DNA from: Lysobacter sp. A03
Lineage (GTDB): Bacteria; Pseudomonadota; Gammaproteobacteria; Xanthomonadales; Xanthomonadaceae
NCBI RefSeq assembly: GCF_000855665.1
Contig: NZ_JXSS01000103.1
Span: forward strand, 1 to 51,277
Length of the DNA stretch: 51,277 nt
Reading direction: 5' to 3'
Each line of letters begins with the position of its first letter. Within the stretch, counting starts at the first letter, position 1. The notes below the pieces were generated by a model. That model saw only the letters and a list, made by a program, of their open reading frames with translations, was not told the DNA's origin and ran no database searches. The position numbers and the translations under genes are program-made. This document shows positions 24,271 through 32,341 of the stretch, piece after piece.

Positions 24271-25245
24271 TCAGATCGCCGCGAGCAGACGCAGCCCGAA
24301 CCAGTCGTTGGGATCGTTCCAGCGTTCGACCACTTGCAGACCTGCGCGAGCGGCCAGCGCCGCGAAACTGGCGTCGGTGTATTTGTGGCTGTACTCGACT
24401 TCCATTGCCTCGCCGTCGAAAAAATCGAACCTCTGGCCGGCCACGGTCACCTGCTGGTCACGCAGGCTGACCAGGTGGGTCTCGATACGCATGCGCTCCT
24501 GCGAGTACACCGCGCGGTGGGCGAACGAGTCCACGTCGAAGTCGCTGCCGATGTCGCGGTTGAGCCGCACCAGCAGGTTGAGCGTGAAGTCGGCGGTGAC
24601 TCCGGCGGCGTCGTTGTAGGCCGCCTCGATCAATGCCGGGTCCTTGTCCAGGTCGATGCCGATCAACGCTTGGCCACCGGCGCCCATCGTTGCGCGCATC
24701 GAGCTCAGCAGGCGCTCGGCGTCGCCCGGCAGGAAGTTGCCCAGCGTCGAGCCGGGGAAGAACACGAGCACGTGGCCATTGCCGCGCGCCGGGGACGGCA
24801 GTGGCACCGGCTGGGTGAAGTCGGCGCAGACCGGGAGCATCTCCACCTCAGGGTAGGCATCGGCCAGTCGTTCCACGCTAGCCAGCAGAGCGGTACGGGA
24901 GATTTCGATCGGCGTGTAGGCGACCGGATCGAGCAGCCCGTCCAGCAGAAGGTGGGTCTTGCGCCCGCTGCCGCTACCGTATTCGACCACGTGGGCGCGC
25001 GGCGTGACCGCCTCGGCGATCGCTGGCATGGAGGCGTCCAGAAGGTCCAGCTCGACCCGGGTCAGGTAGTACTCCGGCTCGCGGGTGATGCGCTCGAACA
25101 GGCGCGAGCCGCGCTCGTCGTAGAAGTACTTGGACGGCAACGTCTTGGGCGTAGCAGAAAGCCCTGCGAGCACGTCGCCGGTGATGTCGTCGGCGCTTGG
25201 CTGAAGGTCGCTGAGCGTGATATTCGACGCCACGGCGACCATCAT
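24271..25245 (-). CDS. egtD: L-histidine N-alpha-methyltransferase EgtD
   Basis: A 324-residue enzyme that trimethylates histidine to hercynine, the first step of ergothioneine synthesis. Family marks are LPSKYFYDERGSRLFERIT near the N-terminus, then the SAM motif VVEYGSGSGRKTHLLLDGL, then FFPGSTLGNF and LIGIDLDKDP, and the C-terminal NDPNDWFGLRLL. The ATG overlaps the egtB stop (ATGA at 25245-25242), so the two are translationally coupled. Length is typical for EgtD (about 320). Confidence 0.95.
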   Translation of the reverse strand: MMVAVASNITLSDLQPSADDITGDVLAGLSATPKTLPSKYFYDERGSRLFERITREPEYYLTRVELDLLDASMPAIAEAVTPRAHVVEYGSGSGRKTHLLLDGLLDPVAYTPIEISRTALLASVERLADAYPEVEMLPVCADFTQPVPLPSPARGNGHVLVFFPGSTLGNFLPGDAERLLSSMRATMGAGGQALIGIDLDKDPALIEAAYNDAAGVTADFTLNLLVRLNRDIGSDFDVDSFAHRAVYSQERMRIETHLVSLRDQQVTVAGQRFDFFDGEAMEVEYSHKYTDASFAALAARAGLQVVERWNDPNDWFGLRLLAAI

Positions 25246-26576
25246 GCGTCGCGCGCCAGGCGCAGACCGCTGAACTGCCAGCGGTCGGGGGCGTGGAAGA
25301 AGTTGCGGTAGCTGGCGCGCAGGTGGTCGCGCGAGCTGGCACAGCTGCCGCCGCGCAGGATCTGTTGTCCGCTCATGAATTTGCCGTTGTACTCGCCCAG
25401 TGAGCCGGGCATTTCGCGGAAGCCGGGGTAGGCGGCGTAGGCGCTCGAAGTCCATTCCCACACGTCGCCGAACATCTGCCGCGGCCCGCTGGCATTGACG
25501 CTGTCCGCGTCGCGCTGGGCCGCGACCGGATGCAGGTAGCCCTGATCGACGAAGTTGCCCGCAACAGCTACCGCGGCGGCCGTGTTTTCCCACTCCACCT
25601 CGGTTGGCAGCCGCGCACCCGCCCATCGCGCGAACGCATCGGCTTCGTAATAGCTGAGGTGGCTGACCGGAGCATTGGGATCGATCGGGCGCATTCCGGC
25701 AAGGGTGAACTCGGACTCCAACATCTCGTCCCAGTACAGCGGGCGCTGCCACGAATCCTGGTTGACCAGCGCCCAGCCATCGCTCAGCCACAGCGCGGCG
25801 TCGCGGTAGCCGCCCGCCTCGATGAAGTCACGATACTCGGCGTTGGTCACCGGCCGGGTGGCAAGGGAGTGGGCGGGCATCAACACGCGGTGGCGGGGCG
25901 ACTCGTTGTCGAACGCAAAGTGCTCGCTGTCCAGCGGCCAGGCGGCGGCGCCGATCTCGACGATCGACTCCTCCTGGCCCAGCCAGTCCAGCGCACCCGC
26001 GGCGGCGGTGGCAACCGGAAGGTCGTCGCGGTACGCGGGCTTGAGCGGGTTGCACCACAGCGCGTGCTTGATGTCGGTCAGCAGCAGTTCCTGGTGTTGC
26101 TGCTCGTGATGCAGGCCCAGCTCGATGCGCTGGCACAGCGGTGCGTCGAACCGGTCGACGTCGAACGCCCGCGCCATGCGTTCGTCAACCTGGCGGCGGT
26201 AAGCGAGGACTTCGGACAGCGAGGGACGCGACAGCATTCCGCGCCGCTGGCGCGCGTGCATCGGACCCACGCTCTGGTAGTAGCTGTTGAACAGGTAGTC
26301 CCAGTCCGCGTTCACGGGCTCATAGCCGGTACTTTCGGCCAGTACGAATCGCTCGAAGAACCACGTCGTGTGCGCCAGGTGCCATTTGGTTGGACTGGTC
26401 TCTTCCATCGACTGCAGCATCGCGTCTTCCGCCGAGACGGGCGCGGCCAACGCAACACTGCGCTCGCGCACCGCACGGTAACGGGAGGCGAGCGACTGGG
26501 CGCCTGAGGGCGTAGCGGAGGGGCGCGGCGGGTCTGCCGGCGCGGCGGCCGGCTGCGGGGCAGGTTGGCTGGACAT
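25242..26576 (-). CDS. egtB: Ergothioneine sulfoxide synthase EgtB
   Basis: A 444-residue non-heme iron enzyme starting MSSQPAPQPAAAPADPP. The N-terminal DinB_2 domain holds the iron ligands: HLAHTTWF and the HX3HXE motif in HHEQQHQELLL. The C-terminal formylglycine-enzyme-like domain has MPAHSLATRPVTNAEYRDF, PVSHLSYYEADAFARWAG, GDVWEWTSSAY and RGGSCASSRDHLRASYRNFF. EgtB joins hercynine to a thiol donor with oxygen. No egtA or egtC is in the window, so the donor may be cysteine rather than gamma-glutamylcysteine; that is inference. It precedes egtD in one transcript and follows folE after 52 bases. Confidence 0.95.
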   Translation of the reverse strand: MSSQPAPQPAAAPADPPRPSATPSGAQSLASRYRAVRERSVALAAPVSAEDAMLQSMEETSPTKWHLAHTTWFFERFVLAESTGYEPVNADWDYLFNSYYQSVGPMHARQRRGMLSRPSLSEVLAYRRQVDERMARAFDVDRFDAPLCQRIELGLHHEQQHQELLLTDIKHALWCNPLKPAYRDDLPVATAAAGALDWLGQEESIVEIGAAAWPLDSEHFAFDNESPRHRVLMPAHSLATRPVTNAEYRDFIEAGGYRDAALWLSDGWALVNQDSWQRPLYWDEMLESEFTLAGMRPIDPNAPVSHLSYYEADAFARWAGARLPTEVEWENTAAAVAVAGNFVDQGYLHPVAAQRDADSVNASGPRQMFGDVWEWTSSAYAAYPGFREMPGSLGEYNGKFMSGQQILRGGSCASSRDHLRASYRNFFHAPDRWQFSGLRLARDA

Positions 26577-26628
26577 TGCCCCAGAATACAGACCCGAATG
26601 TATCGACCGGATCACGAAGCAGCGCCGG

Positions 26629-27219
26629 TCAGCTGCGGGACGGGCTGCCGATGAACTGCAGGAACTCGGCGCGTGTGCGGCCGTCATCGCGGAAGCCGCC
26701 CATCATCTTGGAAGTGACCATCGCCACCCCGCGCTTGTGCACACCACGGGTCGTCATGCAGCCGTGGCTGGCCTCGATAACCACGCCGACGCCGCGCGGC
26801 TGCAGCACACGCTGGATGCAATCGGCGATCTGCGCGGTCATTTTCTCCTGCACCTGCAGGCGCCGCGCGTAGGCATCCACGACGCGTGCCAGCTTGCTGA
26901 TCCCCACAACCTTGCCGTCGGGCAGGTAGCCCACGTGCGCACGCCCGATGATCGGCGCCATGTGGTGCTCGCAGTGGCTCTCGAAGCGGATGTCGCGCAG
27001 CACGATCAGCTCGTCGTAACCGGCGACTTCTTCAAACGTGCGGGCCAGGTACTCGTCAGGATCGATCGCGTAGCCGCTGAACCAGTCCGCGTACGCCTTG
27101 GCAACGCGCTTGGGCGTATCGATCAGCCCTTCACGGGCGGGATCGTCCCCGGCCCATGACAGCAGCGTGCGGACAGCGGCCTCGGCCTCTTCTCGAGTGG
27201 GTCTGACGGGATCGGCCAT
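26629..27219 (-). CDS. folE: GTP cyclohydrolase I
   Basis: A 196-residue enzyme starting [20 protein letters not shown]. It shows [11 protein letters not shown], the zinc-binding segment [19 protein letters not shown], and the second Cys motif in [17 protein letters not shown]. It forms 7,8-dihydroneopterin triphosphate, the entry to folate and tetrahydrobiopterin. A pterin supply fits with phenylalanine hydroxylase (phhA) elsewhere in the window. Upstream in-frame ATG (27252) would add poorly conserved residues. It is followed 52 bases on by egtB. Confidence 0.95.
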   Translation of the reverse strand: MADPVRPTREEAEAAVRTLLSWAGDDPAREGLIDTPKRVAKAYADWFSGYAIDPDEYLARTFEEVAGYDELIVLRDIRFESHCEHHMAPIIGRAHVGYLPDGKVVGISKLARVVDAYARRLQVQEKMTAQIADCIQRVLQPRGVGVVIEASHGCMTTRGVHKRGVAMVTSKMMGGFRDDGRTRAEFLQFIGSPSRS

Positions 27220-27278
27220 GGCTCTGCAACACCTTGTCTGAGGGCCCGCCATGCTACTCCAGCGGCGTCAGGCCGGCA

Positions 27279-27761
27279 TCAGCGCTTGTCTGGAGAGGCC
27301 TTGATTCCGCCTTCGCGCAGGTAATTCCAGCCAGCGGCAACGGCCGGGCGGGCTTCGGCCCAGTCGGCACGCTCAGGGCGGTCGGCACGCTCGACTTCCC
27401 ACTCCTTCCGCAGGTCCGGCTCCACCTCGGCCCACGGCCGGCCGTGGTACTCCTCGAACTGGTCGTAGGCGAACTCATAGGCAGGTTCGTAGTCATCCCA
27501 GGTCGTGCCTGGGCGGAAATACGCTGCGCCGCTGTAATCGCGCTGGAAGTGAGCGCGGTAGTCTTCGACATTGGCCGTCTCGGCGATGGAATCGCCTGCG
27601 CCCGCACCGATGACGCCGCCGGCAATAGCGCCGATCGCCATGCCGATTGGACCACCGGGCGCACCGACCGCCGCGCCAGTCACCGCGCCGGCGGCTGCTC
27701 CGGCGCCCGTGCCGAGTGCCTGCTTGCCACTGTCATCGAGTATCTTTTTTTCATCGTTCAT
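27279..27761 (-). CDS. Glycine-zipper-containing protein of unknown function
   Basis: A 160-residue protein, starting MNDEKKILDDSGKQALGTGA. Residues 17-60 are a Gly/Ala run with repeated GxxxG spacing (GAGAAAGAVTGAAVGAPGG, GAIAGGVIGAGAGD), typical of glycine-zipper membrane segments. The rest is acidic, aromatic and rich in Tyr, Asp and Glu (YEPAYEFAYDQFEEYHGRPW), like the many stress-linked glycine-zipper proteins of this bacterial group. No signal peptide or enzyme motif is visible. It is divergent from the mla operon. Confidence 0.85.
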   Translation of the reverse strand: MNDEKKILDDSGKQALGTGAGAAAGAVTGAAVGAPGGPIGMAIGAIAGGVIGAGAGDSIAETANVEDYRAHFQRDYSGAAYFRPGTTWDDYEPAYEFAYDQFEEYHGRPWAEVEPDLRKEWEVERADRPERADWAEARPAVAAGWNYLREGGIKASPDKR

Positions 27762-27987
27762 TGGACCTGCTCCGTCAAAGTACCGAAGACCGGATTTGCG
27801 CCGGCATGGACAACACCTTGGCGCGAAACGCGTCCCTCTCCAGTGAAGGCGGTCCTTACGACCATCCATCGCAGATACTCGCGCCGTCTCATTCAGACTG
27901 CGGAGTGCGTGGCGGGCGGCGGACTGCGACAATGCGCATCCCGCCCGGCCCGCCACGCGGCGGCATTCGTGTCCGCCTGCCCTGTCC
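27762..27987. other. Divergent promoter region between glycine-zipper gene and mlaF
   Basis: This 226-base gap should hold promoters for the two divergent transcripts. I see no coding capacity that is better than the background of high-GC open frames, and no clear promoter box can be assigned by eye. Confidence 0.35.
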
Positions 27988-28794
27988 ATGCCCATGACCG
28001 TTCCCGACCCCATCGTCCGCCTTGCCGGCCTGCGCCTTGATCGCGGCAGCCGCACGGTGTTGCAGGACATCAACCTCAGCGTCCCGCGTGGCCAGGTGCT
28101 GACGGTGTTTGGTCCTTCCGGCAGCGGCAAGTCGACCCTGCTGGCGGCGCTGACCGGAGAGCTGCCGGCGAGCGCGGGAACGGTGGAGATCTTCGGCCAG
28201 CCGATACCACGGCGATCGCGCGCGTTGTATGAAATGCGCAAGGGCATCGGCGTGTTGCTGCAAGGCAACGGCCTGCTGACCGATTTGACCGTGGCGGAGA
28301 ACGTGGCCCTGCCATTGCGCACCCACACCGCGCTGCCGCCGCCGTTGATCGACCGCCTGGTGCGGATGAAGCTGCATGCGGTCGGCCTGGTCGCCGCCGC
28401 CGATGCGTATCCGCGCGAGTTGTCCGGCGGCATGGCGCGCCGCGTCGCACTGGCCCGCGCATTGGCGATGGACCCGCCGCTGATGATCTACGACGAGCCA
28501 TTGACCGGTCTGGATCCGATCGCTGCCGGAGTGGTGATGGAGCTGGTACGCCGGCTCAACGACAGCCTGGGCCTGACCAGCATCCTGGTGTCCCACCACG
28601 TCCGCGAAACCCTGCCGATCTGCGATCAGGCGATCATGATCGCCAACCGCACGATCGTGTTTTCCGGCACGCCGGCCGAATTGCAGGCCAGCACCGACCC
28701 GCTGGTACGGCAATTCCTGGACGGCAATCCCGACGGCCCGATCGCGTTCGACGCCCGCCCGCGCACCGCCACCGCGTCAAAGGAAGCCGCCTGA
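27988..28794 (+). CDS. mlaF: Phospholipid ABC transporter ATPase MlaF
   Basis: A 268-residue ATPase of the Mla system, which moves phospholipids between the inner membrane and periplasmic MlaC to keep the outer membrane asymmetric. Walker A is GPSGSGKST, the Q-loop region GIGVLLQGNGL, the signature ELSGGMARR, Walker B LMIYDEPLTGLDP, and the H-loop LVSHH. The signature LSGGMA and the GNGLLTDLTV stretch are typical of MlaF rather than other ABC ATPases. It opens an operon of six genes; mlaE starts at its stop (TGATG). A second in-frame ATG lies at 27994. Confidence 0.95.
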   Translation: MPMTVPDPIVRLAGLRLDRGSRTVLQDINLSVPRGQVLTVFGPSGSGKSTLLAALTGELPASAGTVEIFGQPIPRRSRALYEMRKGIGVLLQGNGLLTDLTVAENVALPLRTHTALPPPLIDRLVRMKLHAVGLVAAADAYPRELSGGMARRVALARALAMDPPLMIYDEPLTGLDPIAAGVVMELVRRLNDSLGLTSILVSHHVRETLPICDQAIMIANRTIVFSGTPAELQASTDPLVRQFLDGNPDGPIAFDARPRTATASKEAA

Positions 28795-29543
28795 TGGCCA
28801 TCGCCCCCCCGGTTCGCGCGGTCGGCCGTGCCGGCCTGTTCACCCTGTCGGTGCTGCGCGCCTCGGTGCCGAGCGCTGACCTGTTCCGCGAGCTGGTCCG
28901 GGAGATCTACAAGATCGGTGCACGCTCGCTGCCGATCATCGTCGTTGGCGGCGCCTTCGTCGGCCTGTCGCTGACGCTGCTGGCTTACCGCGCCCTGGAC
29001 ACCTATGGCGCCAGCACCCAGGTCAGCATGATCCTGGGCCTGGGCATCTACCGCGAGCTGGGTCCGGTGCTGACGGCATTGCTGTTCATCGGTCGCGCCG
29101 GCTCGTCAATCGCCGCGGAGCTGGGGCTGATGCGCGCAACCGACCAGATCACCGCGCTGGGCCTGATGGGCATCGACCCCGTTGGCAAGGCGGTCGCACC
29201 GCGGTTCTGGGCCGCCGTGCTGTGCGTGCCGCTGCTGACTGGCTTCTTCTGCAGCCTGGCCATCAGCGCCAGCTATCTGGAAGCGGTCCACGTGATCGGC
29301 GTGGACGCCGGTGTGTTCTGGCAGGTCCTGCGCGACAGCGTCGACCTCGTCGACGACTTCGGCATGGCGATGGTCAAGTCCGCGGTGTTTGGCGGCGTGG
29401 CCGCGCTGGTCGCCGCCTATGTCGGGTTCCACGCCGAGCCCACCATCGAAGGCACCTCGGTGGCGACCACCAAGGCCGTGGTGAACGCCTCGCTGCTGGT
29501 GTTGATGCTGAACTTCGTAATGTCCGCCCTGCTGTTCAACTGA
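28794..29543 (+). CDS. mlaE: Phospholipid ABC transporter permease MlaE
   Basis: A 249-residue inner-membrane permease. Five or so hydrophobic segments hold the family motifs: PIIVVGGAFVGLSLTLLAYRALDTYGA, GPVLTALLFIGRAGSSIAAELGLMRATDQITALGLMG and KSAVFGGVAALVAAYVGFHAEP. It forms the membrane channel with MlaF, MlaD and MlaB. The start shares bases with the mlaF stop (TGATG), so the two are coupled, and mlaD follows 39 bases later. Confidence 0.95.
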   Translation: MAIAPPVRAVGRAGLFTLSVLRASVPSADLFRELVREIYKIGARSLPIIVVGGAFVGLSLTLLAYRALDTYGASTQVSMILGLGIYRELGPVLTALLFIGRAGSSIAAELGLMRATDQITALGLMGIDPVGKAVAPRFWAAVLCVPLLTGFFCSLAISASYLEAVHVIGVDAGVFWQVLRDSVDLVDDFGMAMVKSAVFGGVAALVAAYVGFHAEPTIEGTSVATTKAVVNASLLVLMLNFVMSALLFN

Positions 29544-29582
29544 GCTCCGGCTCTGAACCCCACCTTTCATGAGTAGCACCCC

Positions 29583-30128
29583 ATGAGTAACCACAGCCCC
29601 CGCATCGAATTCGCCGTCGGCGCCTTTCTGTTGCTCGCCCTGGCGTCCCTGCTGGTGCTGGCAATGAGCTCCACCAACGGCAAGCTGGGCTGGTTTGGCG
29701 GTAATGACTACGAAGTTACCGCCCGCTTCAGCAACCTGGGCCCGCTGCGCTCGAACGCGCCGGTCAAGATCGGTGGCGTGGCGATCGGCCGGGTGTCCGA
29801 CATCACCCTGGATCCAGTGAAGCTCGACTCGGTGGTGACACTGGCCATCGACAAGCGCTACGACGACCTGCCGGCAGATACGAGTGCCGCCATCCTCACC
29901 TCCGGCCTGCTCGGCGAGAGCTATATCGGCCTGCAGCCCGGCGGCGATCCCGATCCGCTGAAAGCCGGCGACCAGATCTTCCTGACCCAGTCCTCGGTCG
30001 ACCTGATCCAGATGGTCGGCAAGTACATGTTCAGCGGCGGTCCGGAGAATGGGCCAGGTAGCGCCGATGACGGCGCCGCCGAGCTTCCTGCGTACCTGCA
30101 GGACAACGGCGATACCCCCAAGGACTGA
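29583..30128 (+). CDS. mlaD: MCE-domain subunit MlaD
   Basis: A 181-residue membrane-anchored protein. One N-terminal hydrophobic helix (IEFAVGAFLLLALASLLVLAM) is followed by the MCE domain: YEVTARFSNLGPLRSNAPVKIGGVAIGRV, DTSAAILTSGLLGESYIGL, with a hydrophobic tail QSSVDLIQMVGKYMF that would line the ring pore. MlaD hexamers hand phospholipids to or from MlaC. It lies five bases ahead of mlaC. The Ala/Asp/Gly-rich C-terminus (PGSADDGAAELPAY) is a short acidic extension. Confidence 0.95.
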   Translation: MSNHSPRIEFAVGAFLLLALASLLVLAMSSTNGKLGWFGGNDYEVTARFSNLGPLRSNAPVKIGGVAIGRVSDITLDPVKLDSVVTLAIDKRYDDLPADTSAAILTSGLLGESYIGLQPGGDPDPLKAGDQIFLTQSSVDLIQMVGKYMFSGGPENGPGSADDGAAELPAYLQDNGDTPKD

Positions 30129-30133
30129 ATGCA

Positions 30134-30787
30134 ATGAAAATCCGCCTGATCTCCGTTCTGGTTTCCGCCGCCTTGCTGGCCACCGTCCCCGCCCTGGCGC
30201 TTGCCGGCGGGCAGGCGAGCGCAGCGACTGCCGCGGCCACCGCCTCGCCGAGCAAGCTGGTCCTGGACAACTCGACCCGCGTGCTGACCACGCTGGAGGC
30301 GCGTCGCGCCGAGTTCACCACCGATCGCGCGGCGCTGCAGAAGTTCATCAGTGCCGAATTCGAGCAGATGTTCGACAGCAAGTACGCCGCCCAGCTGGTG
30401 CTCGGCCGCCACGGCCGCGGCGCTGCGGATGCAGACATCAACCGGTTTGCCAAGGCCCTGACCAGCAACCTGATGGGCCGCTACGGGTCGTCGTTGCTGG
30501 ACTTCAATACCCGGCTGAAAGTACGCATCAAGTCAGAGACGCCGCTGCGTGGCGGCGCGATGGTCAAGGTATCCAGCGAATTCCTCCGCCAGGGCGGGGA
30601 CCCCATTCCGGTGGACTACCTGATGCGCAAGGTCGGCAACGACTGGAAGGTGTTCGACGTCATGGTGGAAGGCGTGAGCTTCGTGCAGACCTTCCGCAAC
30701 CAGTTTGACGAGCCGTTGGCACGCAAGTCGATCAACGAGATCTCGACCGACCTGGAAGCGGGCAGGTTGCAGCCGACGGCCAAGTGA
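30134..30787 (+). CDS. mlaC: Periplasmic phospholipid-binding protein MlaC
   Basis: A 217-residue exported protein with signal peptide MKIRLISVLVSAALLATVPA and cleavage near the Ala-rich LALAGGQAS. The MlaC fold is marked by EFEQMFDSKYAAQLVLGRHGRGA, then PVDYLMRKVGNDWKVFDVMVEGVSFVQTFRNQF. It shuttles phospholipids between MlaA at the outer membrane and the MlaFEDB complex. It is placed between mlaD and mlaB as usual. Confidence 0.95.
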   Translation: MKIRLISVLVSAALLATVPALALAGGQASAATAAATASPSKLVLDNSTRVLTTLEARRAEFTTDRAALQKFISAEFEQMFDSKYAAQLVLGRHGRGAADADINRFAKALTSNLMGRYGSSLLDFNTRLKVRIKSETPLRGGAMVKVSSEFLRQGGDPIPVDYLMRKVGNDWKVFDVMVEGVSFVQTFRNQFDEPLARKSINEISTDLEAGRLQPTAK

Positions 30788-30801
30788 CACCAGGACCTGA
30801 C

Positions 30802-31095
30802 ATGAGTTCCGCTGCCCGCGTCGCGTCCGTCCAGCGTGATGGAGACGCGCTCGTGTTTTCCGGCACTCTGGACCGCGCTGCCGTGCCTGCGCTGTGGATC
30901 CAATGCGCGACATGGCGCTCGGGCGTCACGCGGCTGGACCTGGTCGCGGTAGACCGCGTGGACAGTGCTGGCGTGGCGCTGCTCGCCGAGCTGGCGGCAC
31001 GCACTGGCGCCACCGCGGTCGAAGGCGAGCCGATCGGCCTGGTCGAGCTGCGACGCGCCTACCGGCTGGGTGCCACGCTGAATTTCGCCACCTAG
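30802..31095 (+). CDS. mlaB: STAS-domain subunit MlaB
   Basis: A 97-residue cytoplasmic protein starting MSSAARVASVQRDGDALVF. The ATG at 30802 has AGGA six bases before it and is preferred over the GTG at 30784. The STAS core is VTRLDLVAVDRVDSAGVALLAEL, with the conserved Ser-Ala-Gly. MlaB binds MlaF and is needed for assembly and activity of the transporter. Its C-terminus is short. Confidence 0.92.
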   Translation: MSSAARVASVQRDGDALVFSGTLDRAAVPALWIQCATWRSGVTRLDLVAVDRVDSAGVALLAELAARTGATAVEGEPIGLVELRRAYRLGATLNFAT

Positions 31096-31165
31096 ACCGG
31101 TTACTTCATGCGCCGGTGGTTATCGCCGCGCACTGCGCCCACCGACGTGCCATGGACTGCTCTTG

Positions 31166-32341
31166 ATGCCCACCCGACCCCGTAACCGCAACCGCCGTGC
31201 ACCTTCTCTGGTGCTTGGCCTGAGCGTGGTCCTCGCCGTGGCGAGCGCTGGTTGCGCCAGTGCGCAGGCACGCAACGATGTGGCATCGCCGGCACCTGCG
31301 GCGGACCCGGTATTGTCTGCCCAGGTGGATCCGGGCGCGGGCTCCGCCGCGGCCGGTCAATCCGGACCTGCTGATTCCATCCAGGCCGGCGAGAACAGCG
31401 CAGCGTCCGTCGCCGATGTGACCGTGGAAGCGCCGGGCGACGCGCCACCGCAAGCCGAAGCTGTCGCTCCGGATCAGGACACCGCGCAACCGGCGGAGGC
31501 CACCACGGGAACCGCCGCAACCGATCAGGACACGGACGGCCTGGAAACCCGCACCGCCGCCGAGCGCGACTTTGATGCCCTGTACGGCCCTTATGATCCC
31601 GTCGCCGACCCCACCCTGCCGGCGGCCGCACAGATGCCCGGCGTTTACGACCCGTGGGAGCGCTACAACCGGTCGATGCACCGCTTCAACAACGCGGTCG
31701 ATCGCGCGGTCGCGCGACCGCTGGCGCGGTTCTACGTGGCGGTAACGCCGCGCCCGGTGCGGCTGGGAGTGAGCAATTTCTTCAGCAACCTCGGCCAGCC
31801 GGTCACCGCCATCAACGCTCTTCTGCAGGGAAAGCCCGGCCAGGCCGGACAGGCCCTGGGACGGTTCGTGCTCAACACCACACTTGGCATCGCCGGCATT
31901 TTCGATCCTGCCAGCGACGCCAAGCTGGATCGCCGCAGCGAGGACTTCGGCCAGACCCTGGGCGTGTGGGGCTGGGAGCAGTCGCGCTACGTCGAGTTGC
32001 CGTTGTTCGGTCCGCGCACCGTGCGCGACGTGATTGGAATGGTCGGCGATGCCCCGCTCAGCCCGCTGCGCCAGGTCGAAGAGGACAAGATCCGGATCCC
32101 GTTGCAGGGTCTGCAACTGGTGGATGTACGCACCCAGTTGCTGTCGACCGACAGCCTGCGCGAGGGCGCCGCGGACGACTACGCGCTGGTCCGCGACGCG
32201 TGGACGCAGCGGCGCAACTACCAGATCCTCGGCGACCGCATGGGCGAGGAGACGGATGACGCGCTGCCTGACTACCTGCGCGATGACGACAACCCGCTTG
32301 TCCCCGCGTCGGCCATGCCGGTGATGCCGACCGACAACTGA
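31166..32341 (+). CDS. mlaA: Outer-membrane lipoprotein MlaA (VacJ) with long acidic linker
   Basis: A 391-residue lipoprotein, starting at the ATG at 31166 (a TTG one codon earlier is also possible). The signal ends in a lipobox VASAGC. A low-complexity Ala/Asp/Glu/Pro linker of about 130 residues then precedes the VacJ domain (DPWERYNRSMHRFNNAVDRA, FSNLGQPVTAINALLQGK, FVLNTTLGIAGIFDPAS, DFGQTLGVWG). E. coli MlaA has almost no such linker. MlaA removes misplaced phospholipids from the outer leaflet and hands them to MlaC. Its 3' end overlaps the rmuC gene tail by 70 bases. Confidence 0.94.
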   Translation: MPTRPRNRNRRAPSLVLGLSVVLAVASAGCASAQARNDVASPAPAADPVLSAQVDPGAGSAAAGQSGPADSIQAGENSAASVADVTVEAPGDAPPQAEAVAPDQDTAQPAEATTGTAATDQDTDGLETRTAAERDFDALYGPYDPVADPTLPAAAQMPGVYDPWERYNRSMHRFNNAVDRAVARPLARFYVAVTPRPVRLGVSNFFSNLGQPVTAINALLQGKPGQAGQALGRFVLNTTLGIAGIFDPASDAKLDRRSEDFGQTLGVWGWEQSRYVELPLFGPRTVRDVIGMVGDAPLSPLRQVEEDKIRIPLQGLQLVDVRTQLLSTDSLREGAADDYALVRDAWTQRRNYQILGDRMGEETDDALPDYLRDDDNPLVPASAMPVMPTDN

